DNA of 16,508 nt. Origin: an uncultured Bacilli bacterium (GTDB lineage: Bacteria; Bacillota_I; Bacilli_A; RFN20; CAG-826). The translations under genes and the position numbers were made by a program. Location of the stretch: assembly GCA_944358755.1 (NCBI GenBank), contig CALVRY010000014.1:1-16508 (forward strand), read 5' to 3'. Below, piece after piece: positions 1 to 7,566 of this stretch. Under the pieces are notes generated by a model. The model saw only the letters and a list, made by a program, of their open reading frames with translations. It had not been told where the DNA came from and made no database searches. Each line of letters begins with the position of its first letter. The stretch's first letter is position 1.

Positions 1-10
1 TTATAAAATT

Positions 11-168
11 TCCAAGAAAAAAATCAAAGATAAACACTTTTTTCAAATTTCTCTATAAATATTAAAAAAACTCTAAGAAAAATATCAAAAAGCACTATTT
101 TTTTAACAATTCTTGGAAAAAATTAAAAATTCCTAGGAAAAATGTAAAAAAGTGCTTTTTTGCTATTT
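11..168. repeat. Degenerate ~60 bp tandem repeat, AT-rich
   Basis: About 2.6 imperfect copies of a roughly 60 bp unit start at 11, 72 and 131. Each copy opens with a TCnAAG/TCCTAGG-GAAAAA-like segment and is followed about 20 bp later by a CACTTTTTT- or AGTGCTTTTTT-like segment. A third sub-unit begins at 52 and 111, which gives a sub-period near 20 bp. The stretch is extremely AT-rich, so part of the similarity could come from composition alone. No gene is visible in it on either strand, and it directly follows xerC. Confidence 0.45.
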
Positions 169-178
169 TCACTTTTTT
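146..178 (-). terminator. Probable xerC terminator, overlapping its stop codon
   Basis: On the minus strand AAAAAAGTG (178-170) pairs perfectly with CACTTTTTT (154-146) across a 15-base loop, and the second arm ends in a T-run. The first arm includes the last xerC codons and part of the TGA stop. The stem has only three G:C pairs, so it would be weak, but its position at the end of the topA-trmFO-xerC unit suits a terminator. Confidence 0.5.
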
Positions 179-1089
179 GGAAAAAATTCATCATATTGTA
201 ATTTTAAGTTTTCTTTTGAAACGTGAGTATATATTTGAGTTGTATTAATTGAGGAATGTCCTAATAGTTCTTGAATAACTCTTAAATCTGCTCCATTTTC
301 TAAAAGGTTTGTTGCAAAAGAATGACGTAAAACGTGTGGATGCAAACTGAATCCTAAACTCAATCCAGCTTTTTTGCTTATACTTTCAATAATATATTCA
401 AGACCACGATTTGTTAATTTTTTACCTTTCGAATTCAAAAAGAAATAATTGGTTCTTTCTCCAGCCATTTGTTCTAATTTTTTGCGTAAATTTTTAGCAT
501 AATCGAGTAAATATTTCTTACAATTTTCAGAAAAAGGAACAACTCTTTCTTTTCCGCCTTTTCCTTTAATTAAAATTGTTCGATTATGAAAGTCAATTTG
601 AGTAATAATAAGTCCAGTAACTTCAGAACAACGTAAACCACTACAATACATTATTTCTAAAAGAGCTTGATCTCGGCTTGCAAGTTCATCAGTTCTCTCT
701 CGATTTGCTTTTAATAATTCAGCAACTTGTTTTGCATATAAAACATCTGGATTTTTTATTCTTTTTTTAGGTGAAGCTATCGAAATAAATGGATTTTCTG
801 AAATATATTTCTTGTTTAATAAAAATTTAAAGTATTTTTTTAATGAACAAATTCGTCTTGCTAAACTTCTTTCGCCTTCTAAATTTCCTCGATATGTTGT
901 GTGTTCAAGTCTTTCAGTCATCCAATTTCGAATTACGTTTTTATCTACACTTTTTAAATCAACTCCTTCTTTTTCTAGGAAATTCATAAATAAATTTACA
1001 TCGAAAACATAGGATTTTATCGTATTTTCCGACATATTTAGTTCATACTTTAAAAAGTTATAAAATTCTTGAACGTAATCAATTTCCAT
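169..1089 (-). CDS. xerC: Tyrosine recombinase, XerC/XerD family
   Basis: This is a site-specific tyrosine recombinase of 306 aa, the usual Xer length (about 295-310). Such enzymes resolve chromosome dimers at dif sites. The N-terminal SAM-like core-binding domain covers roughly residues 1-105 and the catalytic domain 115-300. The full catalytic set is visible: R153 (in GLRCSEV), K177 (IKGKGGKER), H252 and R255 (HPHVLRHSFAT), H278 (LGHSS) and nucleophile Y287 (QIYTHV). The ATG start overlaps the end of trmFO by 11 bases, so the gene is translated as the last member of a topA-trmFO-xerC unit. This matches the Bacillus order topA-trmFO-codV, which favours xerC over xerD, although sequence alone does not separate the two. 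It ends in TGA. I saw no dif-like site in the window. The hslV/clpY/codY genes expected next would lie outside the left edge. Confidence 0.93.
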   Translation of the reverse strand: MEIDYVQEFYNFLKYELNMSENTIKSYVFDVNLFMNFLEKEGVDLKSVDKNVIRNWMTERLEHTTYRGNLEGERSLARRICSLKKYFKFLLNKKYISENPFISIASPKKRIKNPDVLYAKQVAELLKANRERTDELASRDQALLEIMYCSGLRCSEVTGLIITQIDFHNRTILIKGKGGKERVVPFSENCKKYLLDYAKNLRKKLEQMAGERTNYFFLNSKGKKLTNRGLEYIIESISKKAGLSLGFSLHPHVLRHSFATNLLENGADLRVIQELLGHSSINTTQIYTHVSKENLKLQYDEFFPKK

Positions 1090-2371
1090 GGCAATAAGCT
1101 TTAAATTTTTCGATAGAATTTAACGCCCTTTCTCTAACAACATCTTTTGGATCTTTATTAGCTTTATAAACAATACCAAAATTAGCATTCATTGGTGAAA
1201 AATTGTTTGCACCAGTATGTGTAATATATCTGACTAAAGATCCTAAAACAGAATAGAATGATAATTCTTTAAATTCTCTCTTTTCTAGTCTTTGTAATAA
1301 ATAATATGCAGCAAGTAAACCTGAAGCTGCACTTTCAACATATCCTTCAACACCTGATAATTGGCCACAAATAAAAACATTTGGCGCTTTTTTCATACTT
1401 AAATCACTATTTAAAACTTTTGGTGCGTAAACATAAGAGTTTCGATGCATCAAACCATAACGAGCAAATTTGGCATTTTCTAATCCAGGTATCATTGAAA
1501 ATACTCTTTTTTGTTCTGGATAGGTCAAATTTGTTTGAAAACCAACCATATTGTAAAAATCACCAATTAAATCATCTTGTCTTAATTGAACAACAGCATA
1601 AAACTCTTCACCATTATGTTCTAAACCTTTTGGTTTTAAAGGTCCAAATCTTAATGTGTCAATTCCACGTGAAGCAATAACTTCAACTGGTAAACAACCT
1701 TCAAAATATTCAGTATCAAAATCGTGTAATGGAGCTTTTTTAGCGTTAATTAATTCGTTATAAAAGCGAATATATTCGTCTTTTTGCATAGGACAATTAA
1801 TGTAGCCTTCTTCACCTTGATTATATCTTCCTTTCACAAAAACTTTTGAAAAATCAATAGAGTTTTTATAAATAATTGGTGCGCTTGCATCAAAAAATTC
1901 TGACGATTTTTCGCCAGAAATACGATTAATTTCATTAAGTAATGTACCTTCAGTTAATGGTCCTGTGCAAATTAAAGTATATCCATCACTAGGATCAAGC
2001 GATTCAATATCTTCATAATGAATCGTAATATTTTTGTTTTCTTTGATTTTTCTGGTGATATATTCAGCAAAAAGCGTGCGATCTACTGACAAACTATCGC
2101 CAGAAGGCACTTCACTTACACGACTTGCTTCCATCATTAAAGAACCTAAAAGATCAATTTCTTCTTTTAAGATTCCACACGCGTTATCACTTTTTTTGCT
2201 TTTTAAAGAATTAGAACAAACTAGTTCGCCAAATAAATCTGTATGATGAGCAGGCGATTTTACAAGAGGTCTTTTCTCATATAAATCAACTTTATAGCCA
2301 TAATTTGCTAAAAAATTTGCAGCTTCAGTGCCAGCAAGGCCTGCTCCGATAATTTTAATTTTTGGTGCCAT
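1079..2371 (-). CDS. trmFO: TrmFO, folate-dependent tRNA (uracil-54-C5) methyltransferase
   Basis: This FAD enzyme makes ribothymidine at U54 of the tRNA T-loop, using methylenetetrahydrofolate as carbon donor. It is the usual route in Bacillota, in place of SAM-dependent TrmA. The protein is 430 aa, close to the family norm. The N-terminus carries the dinucleotide-binding motif GAGLAGTEAA at residues 9-18. Cys52 (LVCSNSLKS) and Cys226 (GCLPVEVIASRG) fall where the two functional cysteines of the Bacillus enzyme lie. The C-terminal FAD-binding segment CGQLSGVEGYVESAASGL is intact. The start ATG lies inside the last codons of topA (17-base overlap), and its own end overlaps xerC by 11 bases. 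This implies translational coupling in one mRNA. The stop codon is TGA. Family assignment is essentially certain. Confidence 0.97.
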   Translation of the reverse strand: MAPKIKIIGAGLAGTEAANFLANYGYKVDLYEKRPLVKSPAHHTDLFGELVCSNSLKSKKSDNACGILKEEIDLLGSLMMEASRVSEVPSGDSLSVDRTLFAEYITRKIKENKNITIHYEDIESLDPSDGYTLICTGPLTEGTLLNEINRISGEKSSEFFDASAPIIYKNSIDFSKVFVKGRYNQGEEGYINCPMQKDEYIRFYNELINAKKAPLHDFDTEYFEGCLPVEVIASRGIDTLRFGPLKPKGLEHNGEEFYAVVQLRQDDLIGDFYNMVGFQTNLTYPEQKRVFSMIPGLENAKFARYGLMHRNSYVYAPKVLNSDLSMKKAPNVFICGQLSGVEGYVESAASGLLAAYYLLQRLEKREFKELSFYSVLGSLVRYITHTGANNFSPMNANFGIVYKANKDPKDVVRERALNSIEKFKAYCHGN

Positions 2372-4445
2372 TTTTCTTATAAGGTTCGACGTGTTTACAA
2401 TTTGGATAATTTGAACATCCCCAGAATTTGCCTTTTCTAGAGTATTTTATTACAAGTTTTGCTCCACAATCTGGGCAAAATTTCTCTTCTTGTTCTTCTT
2501 CAGGTCTTTCAAGAGATTCAACATAGCGACATTTTGGGTAGTTTGAACAACCAATAAATTCTTGCCCACGCTTATTTTTTCTAATTAGAAGAGGCGCACC
2601 ACAATTTGGACAATTTCTACCTGCTTCAACTGGTGCTTCTTTTTCTTCTTTTTTTACATAGTGGCAAGCAGGATAGTTAGAACAACCGATAAATTCACCA
2701 TGTTTCCCATTTCTAATAACAAGATCTGAGCCACAAAGTGGACATTTTTCACCTGTTGTTTTTAAAGGTTCTTTATACATTACGTTCTTAACTTCTTCAA
2801 AATGCTCAATAAATGGATAATAGAATTCTTTGATAACTTCAAGTTCAGAAAGCGTGCCTTCACTGATTTTATCAAGACTTGTTTCCATTTCGGCGGTATA
2901 TTCTGTGTTCATTAAGTCTTTGAAGTATTTATTTAAAACATTGCTTGTTAAAATACCTTGTTCAGTAGGAATTAAGACGCCTTTTTCGCTTGTTACATAT
3001 TTTCTTGTAACAAGAGTTTGAATGGTAGCTGAATAAGTTGAAGGACGACCAATTCCCTTATCTTCCATAAGTTTAACAATACGAGCTTCAGTATAACGTG
3101 CTGGTGGTTTTGTAAAATTTTGTTCAGAAGTTACATCAATAAGTTCATATTCTTTATTTTCGACAAATTCTGGAAGAATATTTTGCTCATTATCATCAAA
3201 TTTAATGACGTTATAGCCATCAAAAATAACTCGATTTCCTTTTAATTCAAAGGTTAAATGTGAATTTTTAAGTGTAATAACAGTTACTTCAAGTAACTTA
3301 TTAGACATAAGTGAAGCTAGTGTGCGTTCATAAATCATTTTATAGAGTTTATAAACATGGTCTTTCACAAAAGGTTTTACTTTTTGTGGAGTGAGTTCAA
3401 GATTTGTAGGTCTAATTGCTTCGTGAGCATCTTGTGCCCCTTTTACATCTTTTACTCCTTTTTCACCTTTAAAATATTTTTCGCCATATTTAGAAATAAT
3501 GAATTCTTTAGCTTGGTTAACAAAAACATCACTTAATTTGGTGCTATCTGTTCTAATATAGGTGATTAAACCAACTAAATTACCTTCAATTTCGATACCT
3601 TCATAGAGTTGTTGAGCAAGATAAGTTGTTTCTCTTGTCTTAAATCCATATTTTGTGAAAGCATCTTGTTGAAGAGTTGATGTTCGATAAGGTTCTTTTG
3701 AAGAGACACTTCTTTCACTTTTTTCGATTGAATCAATTTTTACGTTCTCTTTTGTATAACTGAGTACTTCATCAGCTTCTTCTTTGTTATGTAATTTATA
3801 ATTTTGACCATCAACTTTAGTAAGATTTAAGCTATATTTTTTTCCTTTTTCTTCAATTGAAGAGTTAATTGTCCAATATTCTTCACTTTTAAATTCATTA
3901 ATTTCTTTTTCATGTTCAACAATCATCTTTAAAGTGACACTTTGGACTCTGCCCGCACTTTGACTTCTAATTTTAGATTTTAATAAAGATGAAAGTTTAA
4001 AACCAATGATACGGTCAATAATTCTTCTAGTTTCTTGAGAATGGACTAAATCTAAGTTAATTACACGTGGATTAGAGATAGCGTTAGTGATACTATTACG
4101 GGTAATTTCATGAAATTCTAAACGTTTAGTAGTTTCAATTGGCAACTTTAAAACTTGTGCCAAATGCCAAGCTATCGCCTCTCCTTCTCTATCAGGGTCG
4201 GTAGCAAGAATTACTTCATCGGCTTTTTTCTTTAAACTAAGAAGTTTTTTAACAATATCTTTTTTATCATCTTCTATAACATAGGTTGGTTTAAAGTCGT
4301 TATCAACATCAACGCCAAAACCTCCCTTTCCAGATATAGAAAGATCTCTAATATGGCCAACACTAGCTTCGACAACATATTCCTCGCCTAGATAATGTCC
4401 AATAGTTTTACTTTTAGTAGGTGATTCAACAATAACAAGTTTCAT
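2355..4445 (-). CDS. topA: DNA topoisomerase I (type IA)
   Basis: The enzyme relaxes negative supercoils by transient single-strand cleavage. It has 696 aa, the usual size for Bacillota TopA. The Toprim domain opens with VIVESPTKSKTI (E7) and carries the metal-binding DPDREGE motif at 83-89. The catalytic tyrosine is Y296 in GLITYIRTDS, and the GIGRPSTYSATI segment follows at 464-475. The C-terminus has three complete four-cysteine zinc ribbons, at about 568-594, 612-639 and 657-683, each with CPxCG...GCSNYPxC spacing. The ATG start has a good GAGGAAAG Shine-Dalgarno. A near-consensus promoter lies just upstream, so topA heads its own unit with trmFO and xerC. Its neighbour upstream is the 73 aa ORF after dprA, as in the Bacillus dprA-topA order. 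Confidence 0.98.
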   Translation of the reverse strand: MKLVIVESPTKSKTIGHYLGEEYVVEASVGHIRDLSISGKGGFGVDVDNDFKPTYVIEDDKKDIVKKLLSLKKKADEVILATDPDREGEAIAWHLAQVLKLPIETTKRLEFHEITRNSITNAISNPRVINLDLVHSQETRRIIDRIIGFKLSSLLKSKIRSQSAGRVQSVTLKMIVEHEKEINEFKSEEYWTINSSIEEKGKKYSLNLTKVDGQNYKLHNKEEADEVLSYTKENVKIDSIEKSERSVSSKEPYRTSTLQQDAFTKYGFKTRETTYLAQQLYEGIEIEGNLVGLITYIRTDSTKLSDVFVNQAKEFIISKYGEKYFKGEKGVKDVKGAQDAHEAIRPTNLELTPQKVKPFVKDHVYKLYKMIYERTLASLMSNKLLEVTVITLKNSHLTFELKGNRVIFDGYNVIKFDDNEQNILPEFVENKEYELIDVTSEQNFTKPPARYTEARIVKLMEDKGIGRPSTYSATIQTLVTRKYVTSEKGVLIPTEQGILTSNVLNKYFKDLMNTEYTAEMETSLDKISEGTLSELEVIKEFYYPFIEHFEEVKNVMYKEPLKTTGEKCPLCGSDLVIRNGKHGEFIGCSNYPACHYVKKEEKEAPVEAGRNCPNCGAPLLIRKNKRGQEFIGCSNYPKCRYVESLERPEEEQEEKFCPDCGAKLVIKYSRKGKFWGCSNYPNCKHVEPYKKNGTKN

Positions 4446-4464
4446 TTACTTTCCTCGCTTGTTA

Positions 4465-4493
4465 AATATAAAATCACTTTTTAGTTTTGTCAA
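4465..4493 (-). promoter_or_regulatory. Sigma-A type promoter for topA-trmFO-xerC
   Basis: On the minus strand a perfect -35 box TTGACA (4493-4488) is followed after exactly 17 bases by TATATT (4470-4465). Transcription would start near 4458, leaving a leader of about 13 bases with the topA Shine-Dalgarno. The promoter implies that topA is expressed independently of the dprA unit. Supercoiling control is plausible for topA but is not visible in the sequence. Confidence 0.75.
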
Positions 4494-4517
4494 AGTAAAA
4501 ATTTCACATTTTTACCC

Positions 4518-4538
4518 CTAATATATCTTATATATTAG
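4518..4538. repeat. AT-rich inverted repeat at end of 73 aa ORF
   Basis: CTAATATA (4518-4525) and TATATTAG (4531-4538) are perfect inverted arms around a 5-base spacer that contains the ORF's stop codon. It could be a weak transcript-end hairpin, but no T-run follows on the minus strand and the stem is nearly all A:T. Confidence 0.35.
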
Positions 4539-4749
4539 AAGTTTTTTCATAACCAAAAAATTTTTGTTTAAAGACCATCCGATTTTTATCATTTGCTGGT
4601 ACGGATACTATTACTTTTTTCTTTTCTTCTTTATCTAGACGAGGTAAAACTGAAGTAATTACGATATAATCATCTTCATATTTTATCTTTCTGACATACT
4701 CAAAATCTTTATCATCTAAATTTTTCTTTGTAATACGATAAACAATCAA
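4528..4749 (-). CDS. Small hypothetical protein, 73 aa
   Basis: I do not recognise this protein. It is 73 aa, highly charged (rich in Lys, Asp and Glu), and lacks a signal peptide, membrane segment, or Cys/His metal motif. Predicted strand-rich stretches (DDYIVITSVLP, KKVIVSVPAN) suggest a small beta-containing fold, but that is only an impression. The start is TTG at 4749. It is supported by a strong Shine-Dalgarno (GGGAGG) eight bases upstream, lying within the last codons of dprA, whose TAG stop sits 2 bases before the start. This indicates co-translation with dprA. In Bacillus dprA is followed directly by topA, so this ORF is an insertion in otherwise conserved order. The good ribosome site and reading frame make it likely real; function is unknown. 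Confidence 0.6.
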   Translation of the reverse strand: MIVYRITKKNLDDKDFEYVRKIKYEDDYIVITSVLPRLDKEEKKKVIVSVPANDKNRMVFKQKFFGYEKTSNI

Positions 4750-4751
4750 AA

Positions 4752-5543
4752 CTATTTCCTCCCAATTTCAAACATAATGTCGCTTGCTGATTCTATTAAA
4801 GCAGCGCCATCTTTTATTAAACGATTGCACAAACTTTTTGTGCCTACAGGATAAGGTATACAACCAATATTTTTCCCTGCTTGAAGAGCAAAGTTTACTG
4901 TGGTTGAACTTCCGCTTCTTTCATGAGCTTCACCAATTAACAAAAATTCGCTAATTGCCGCCACTATTCGATTACGAAATATAAATTGATCAGGTTTTGG
5001 TTTAACAAGATTTGGATATTCACTCAATATCAAACCTCCTTGATCAAGAATTCTTTCATATATTTCTTTGTTTTCACTTGGATAAATGTAGTCGATTCCA
5101 TTTCCTAAAACTGCAATTGTTTTTAAACCATAATCCATAGCTGCGGTATGAGCACATGCATCAATCCCTTTAGCTAGGCCACTAACAATAACTGTTTCTT
5201 TTGGAAGTTCTTTTACAATATCGCGCACCGCTTTTTTACCATAATCTGATGCGTCTCTTGATCCAACAATGCCAATATAATGAAATTCATCACGTTTATT
5301 TAATAAAGATAAATCACCTTTATAATAAACAACGATTGGTGGGCAACTTAATTCATTAATGAGGAAACGAGGATATTCGCTTGAGGTCATATAAAAATAT
5401 TTGGATGAAATCTTTGAAGATAAATTTTCAATTTCTTCATTTTTTAACATCTGTTTGTCTTTTAAAGCGGTGTAAATTCTTTCCCGACATCCATCATGTT
5501 TGAATGAAAGTGCTCCTAAAACATCTTTTGCACTACATGCCAT
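4752..5543 (-). CDS. dprA: DprA/Smf, single-stranded DNA-binding RecA loader
   Basis: DprA binds incoming single-stranded DNA during transformation and loads RecA. It is also widespread in bacteria not known to be competent. The Rossmann-like core shows VGSR (93-96), SGLAKGID (121-128), LGNGIDYIYP (146-155), FRNRIVAAIS (189-198) and ERSGS (208-212). At 263 aa it ends shortly after the core (NRLIKDGAALI), so the C-terminal winged-helix domain found in many homologues is absent. I chose ATG 5543 over an upstream GTG at 5564. The ATG has a Shine-Dalgarno (AAGGAG, 5560-5555) between the two, while the GTG has none. That Shine-Dalgarno lies in a hairpin arm (see the leader element). The gene follows rnhB and precedes the 73 aa ORF and topA, as in Bacillus apart from the small ORF. 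It ends in TAG. Confidence 0.93.
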   Translation of the reverse strand: MACSAKDVLGALSFKHDGCRERIYTALKDKQMLKNEEIENLSSKISSKYFYMTSSEYPRFLINELSCPPIVVYYKGDLSLLNKRDEFHYIGIVGSRDASDYGKKAVRDIVKELPKETVIVSGLAKGIDACAHTAAMDYGLKTIAVLGNGIDYIYPSENKEIYERILDQGGLILSEYPNLVKPKPDQFIFRNRIVAAISEFLLIGEAHERSGSSTTVNFALQAGKNIGCIPYPVGTKSLCNRLIKDGAALIESASDIMFEIGRK

Positions 5544-5547
5544 AAAT

Positions 5548-5581
5548 AAAAAATCTCCTTTCACTTATTACGAAGGAGATT
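5548..5581 (-). terminator. Terminator-like hairpin overlapping the dprA ribosome site
   Basis: On the minus strand AATCTCCTT (5581-5573) and AAGGAGATT (5560-5552) form a perfect 9 bp stem with a 12-base loop, followed directly by a T-run. The second arm contains the dprA Shine-Dalgarno AAGGAG, and the start codon lies only a few bases beyond the T-run. The element could end rnhB transcripts, block dprA translation, or do both. The stem has only three G:C pairs, so stability should be modest and possibly temperature-dependent. Confidence 0.6.
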
Positions 5582-5606
5582 AATTCGAAAAAAGTTAAAA
5601 AATTTT

Positions 5607-6230
5607 TTATCTTTCTTTAATTTCTTTATTTTTTAGTAAAGATTTTATTGGTTCATAGCTGTAGCGATGGAAATTTTTAATGACACCATATTTTTTAATC
5701 GCCTCAATGTGTCTTTTTGTGCCATAGCCTTTATGAGATTTAAAATCATATTCTGGATATTTTTTATCAAATTCTAAAAGCATTCTATCTCGAGTAACTT
5801 TTGCAATGATACTAGCTGCAGCAATGCATTCACATTTTGCGTCACCTTTAATAATAGGCACAACTGCGACTTTCTCATTTTCTAGTTTCATTGCATCAGT
5901 AAGAATAAGGTCGTATTTATGTTTTAAAGAAGAAATTGCAAGATGCATCGCTTCTTTAGTTGCTTCATAAATATTGATTTCATCAATGCGCTTCGAATCA
6001 ACAATCCCAACGCCAAAATCAAGTGAGTTTTGAATAATTTCCTCGTAAACCTCATCTCTTTTTTTACTATTTAACTTTTTTGAATCATTGATGTGCTCAT
6101 TAAAATAGTCTTTTGGAAGTATGCAACAAGCCGCAACAACTGGTCCACAAAGAGGTCCGCGCCCTGCTTCGTCAACGCCAACTATATATTCAACACCATC
6201 TTTATAAAAAGTTTGATCAAAAGTTAACAT
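5607..6230 (-). CDS. rnhB: Ribonuclease HII
   Basis: RNase HII cuts the RNA strand of RNA-DNA hybrids and starts removal of single ribonucleotides misincorporated in DNA. With the chosen start the protein has 207 aa, typical for the family. The metal-binding acidic residues are visible: D20 and E21 in GVDEAGRGPL, D112 in LTDAMKL and D148 in VTRDRM. The family motif SHKGYGT lies at 165-171. I place the start at ATG 6230, one base after the rbgA stop, which would allow re-initiation by the same ribosome. The frame opens further upstream, to ATG 6272, adding 14 residues, but that would overlap rbgA by about 40 bases and has no Shine-Dalgarno. The order rbgA-rnhB is the same as in Bacillus. A terminator-like hairpin separates it from dprA. 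Confidence 0.93.
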   Translation of the reverse strand: MLTFDQTFYKDGVEYIVGVDEAGRGPLCGPVVAACCILPKDYFNEHINDSKKLNSKKRDEVYEEIIQNSLDFGVGIVDSKRIDEINIYEATKEAMHLAISSLKHKYDLILTDAMKLENEKVAVVPIIKGDAKCECIAAASIIAKVTRDRMLLEFDKKYPEYDFKSHKGYGTKRHIEAIKKYGVIKNFHRYSYEPIKSLLKNKEIKER

Positions 6231-6231
6231 A

Positions 6232-7107
6232 TTATTCAGGTCGATCAAAACAGAGTCTAGTAATAACTCCATTTTTTAAATCATTTAAAAATTTAGTTTG
6301 AGCTTTTTCTCGATCGAGTTTTCCATTTGGTAAAAGTGGAATAAATTTTTCAGCGATTCGATTAATTATATCAACGTTATTAAGTTCTTTTGCTTTTTCA
6401 GGTGGAATATATTCTCTAAGATAATTTAATAAATCTTGAGGATAATATTCTTTTAAGAAATTAAGTGCGTAATTAATTATTTTTTCAAAAGGCAAAATGT
6501 CTTGTCTAATTGAGCCAATTAAAGCGAGCTTAATTGAATCTTCTTCTCTTTCAAAACGTGGAGTGGTAATGCCTGGCGTATCCATCAAGAAGTAATTTTT
6601 TGAAATTTTCACCCAGTTAACGTTACGTGTGACTCCTGGACGATTAGCTACTTCAAGTTTTCTTGATCCGATTAATTTATTAATAATTGTTGATTTACCC
6701 ACATTAGGATAGCCAACAACTACTCCTCTAAAAATAGAATTTTTAATACCTTTTTTAAGATTTTTAAGTCGTTTTTCTTCAGTTAAATAAGTTAAATGGT
6801 CTTCAATTATTTTCTTTAAGTTACTTGTGTATTTTAAAGAAATACATCTAGTATATTCTTGGTTATAATATTTCATCCATTCTTGAGTGGTTACTGGATC
6901 AGCTAAATCTTCTTTATTTAAAATATAAATACGAGGTTTACCTGCAAACAATTTAACAAGATAATCATTTGAACTCACTAAAGGAGCACGAGCATCTAAA
7001 ACAATAATTACATAATCAATGAATTTTACTTGCTCCTCAATCCTAACATATGCTTTTTTCATATGTCCTGGAAACCAATGTATATTTTTAGCTGAATTAT
7101 ATTCCAT
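6232..7107 (-). CDS. rbgA: Ribosome biogenesis GTPase A (YlqF/RbgA)
   Basis: RbgA is a GTPase needed for late assembly of the 50S subunit. In Bacillus it promotes incorporation of proteins such as L16. The GTPase domain is circularly permuted, as expected: NKED (64-67, G4) precedes GYPNVGKST (132-140, G1) and DTPG (176-179, G3). The family's N-terminal WFPGHM signature is at 11-16. The ANTAR-like C-terminal helical region follows. I use ATG 7107 (291 aa). The open frame reaches a GTG at 7146, but those extra 13 codons lie inside the terminator hairpin behind rplS and do not resemble the family. The Shine-Dalgarno for ATG 7107 is weak (TTTTAGGCGT). Lying after rplS and before rnhB, it matches Bacillus order. 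Confidence 0.94.
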   Translation of the reverse strand: MEYNSAKNIHWFPGHMKKAYVRIEEQVKFIDYVIIVLDARAPLVSSNDYLVKLFAGKPRIYILNKEDLADPVTTQEWMKYYNQEYTRCISLKYTSNLKKIIEDHLTYLTEEKRLKNLKKGIKNSIFRGVVVGYPNVGKSTIINKLIGSRKLEVANRPGVTRNVNWVKISKNYFLMDTPGITTPRFEREEDSIKLALIGSIRQDILPFEKIINYALNFLKEYYPQDLLNYLREYIPPEKAKELNNVDIINRIAEKFIPLLPNGKLDREKAQTKFLNDLKNGVITRLCFDRPE

Positions 7108-7121
7108 ACGCCTAAAATTAT

Positions 7122-7152
7122 AAAAAAACGGCATGGATTTTTCCACACCGTT
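7122..7152 (-). terminator. Strong intrinsic terminator between rplS and rbgA
   Basis: On the minus strand AACGGTGTGGA (7152-7142) pairs with TCCATGCCGTT (7137-7127). This gives 11 base pairs including two adjacent G:U wobbles, closed by a four-base loop and followed by seven T residues (7128-7122). It is the best-formed terminator in the window. It lies only 14 bases ahead of the rbgA start codon, so rbgA must rely on read-through unless it has a promoter that I did not find. Confidence 0.85.
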
Positions 7153-7182
7153 CTAGTCACTAATATTTCTAATTTATTTAAC

Positions 7183-7536
7183 TTATTTCTTTAAAACTTC
7201 TTTAATTCTAGCAGATTTACCGCTTCTCTCACGTAAGTAGAAAATCTTGCTTCTTCTAACTCTACCAATTTTTAAGACGTCGACGCTAACAACGTTTGGT
7301 GAATGGACGCCAAATACTCTTTCAACACCGATTCTATCTGACATTTTACGAACCATGAATGTTTCGCTAACGCCATGTCCTCTACGAGCAATAACTACAC
7401 CTTCAAAAGCTTGGATTCTTGTTTTGCCGCCTTCAACGATTCTAACGTTGACTCTGACTGTATCGCCTGCTTTGAAGAAAGGAAAATCAGTTCTTAATTG
7501 AGTTTTATTAACTTCATTAATTAAATTTGTATTCAT
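7183..7536 (-). CDS. rplS: 50S ribosomal protein L19
   Basis: L19 sits at the 30S-50S interface and contributes to an intersubunit bridge. The protein is 117 aa, the normal length. Family features are clear throughout: FKAGDTVRVNVRIVEG near the N-terminus, RIQAFEGVVIARRGHG in the middle, then the GVERVFGVHSPNV block and the basic KIGRVRRSKIFYLRERSGK tail. ATG 7536 has a near-perfect Shine-Dalgarno (GAGGAGG). The gene has its own promoter and a structured leader, and a strong terminator follows it. In Bacillus rplS follows trmD on the same strand. Here trmD lies at the far end of a block that points the other way, so rplS has become the first gene of a unit with rbgA, rnhB and dprA. Confidence 0.98.
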   Translation of the reverse strand: MNTNLINEVNKTQLRTDFPFFKAGDTVRVNVRIVEGGKTRIQAFEGVVIARRGHGVSETFMVRKMSDRIGVERVFGVHSPNVVSVDVLKIGRVRRSKIFYLRERSGKSARIKEVLKK

Positions 7537-7566
7537 CTCTTTTTCCTCCTCTAAATTCGTTCTCTT

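Noticed and set aside
1..168. CRISPR array or dif site in the repeat region near xerC
   Set aside because: Repeats are too degenerate and without unique spacers for CRISPR, and I find no dif-like pair of inverted 11 bp arms with a 6 bp centre.
1381..1680. 99-codon plus-strand open frame opposite trmFO
   Set aside because: It lies wholly antisense to a well-supported gene, has no ribosome site and its protein resembles no family; long shadow frames are expected.
7108..7146. N-terminal extension of rbgA from GTG 7146
   Set aside because: Those codons are the terminator hairpin and T-run of rplS, have no good ribosome site, and the family begins near WFPGHM.
7247..7501. 84-codon plus-strand open frame opposite rplS
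   Set aside because: It is a mirror of the conserved L19 coding sequence, with no ribosome site or promoter suited to it.
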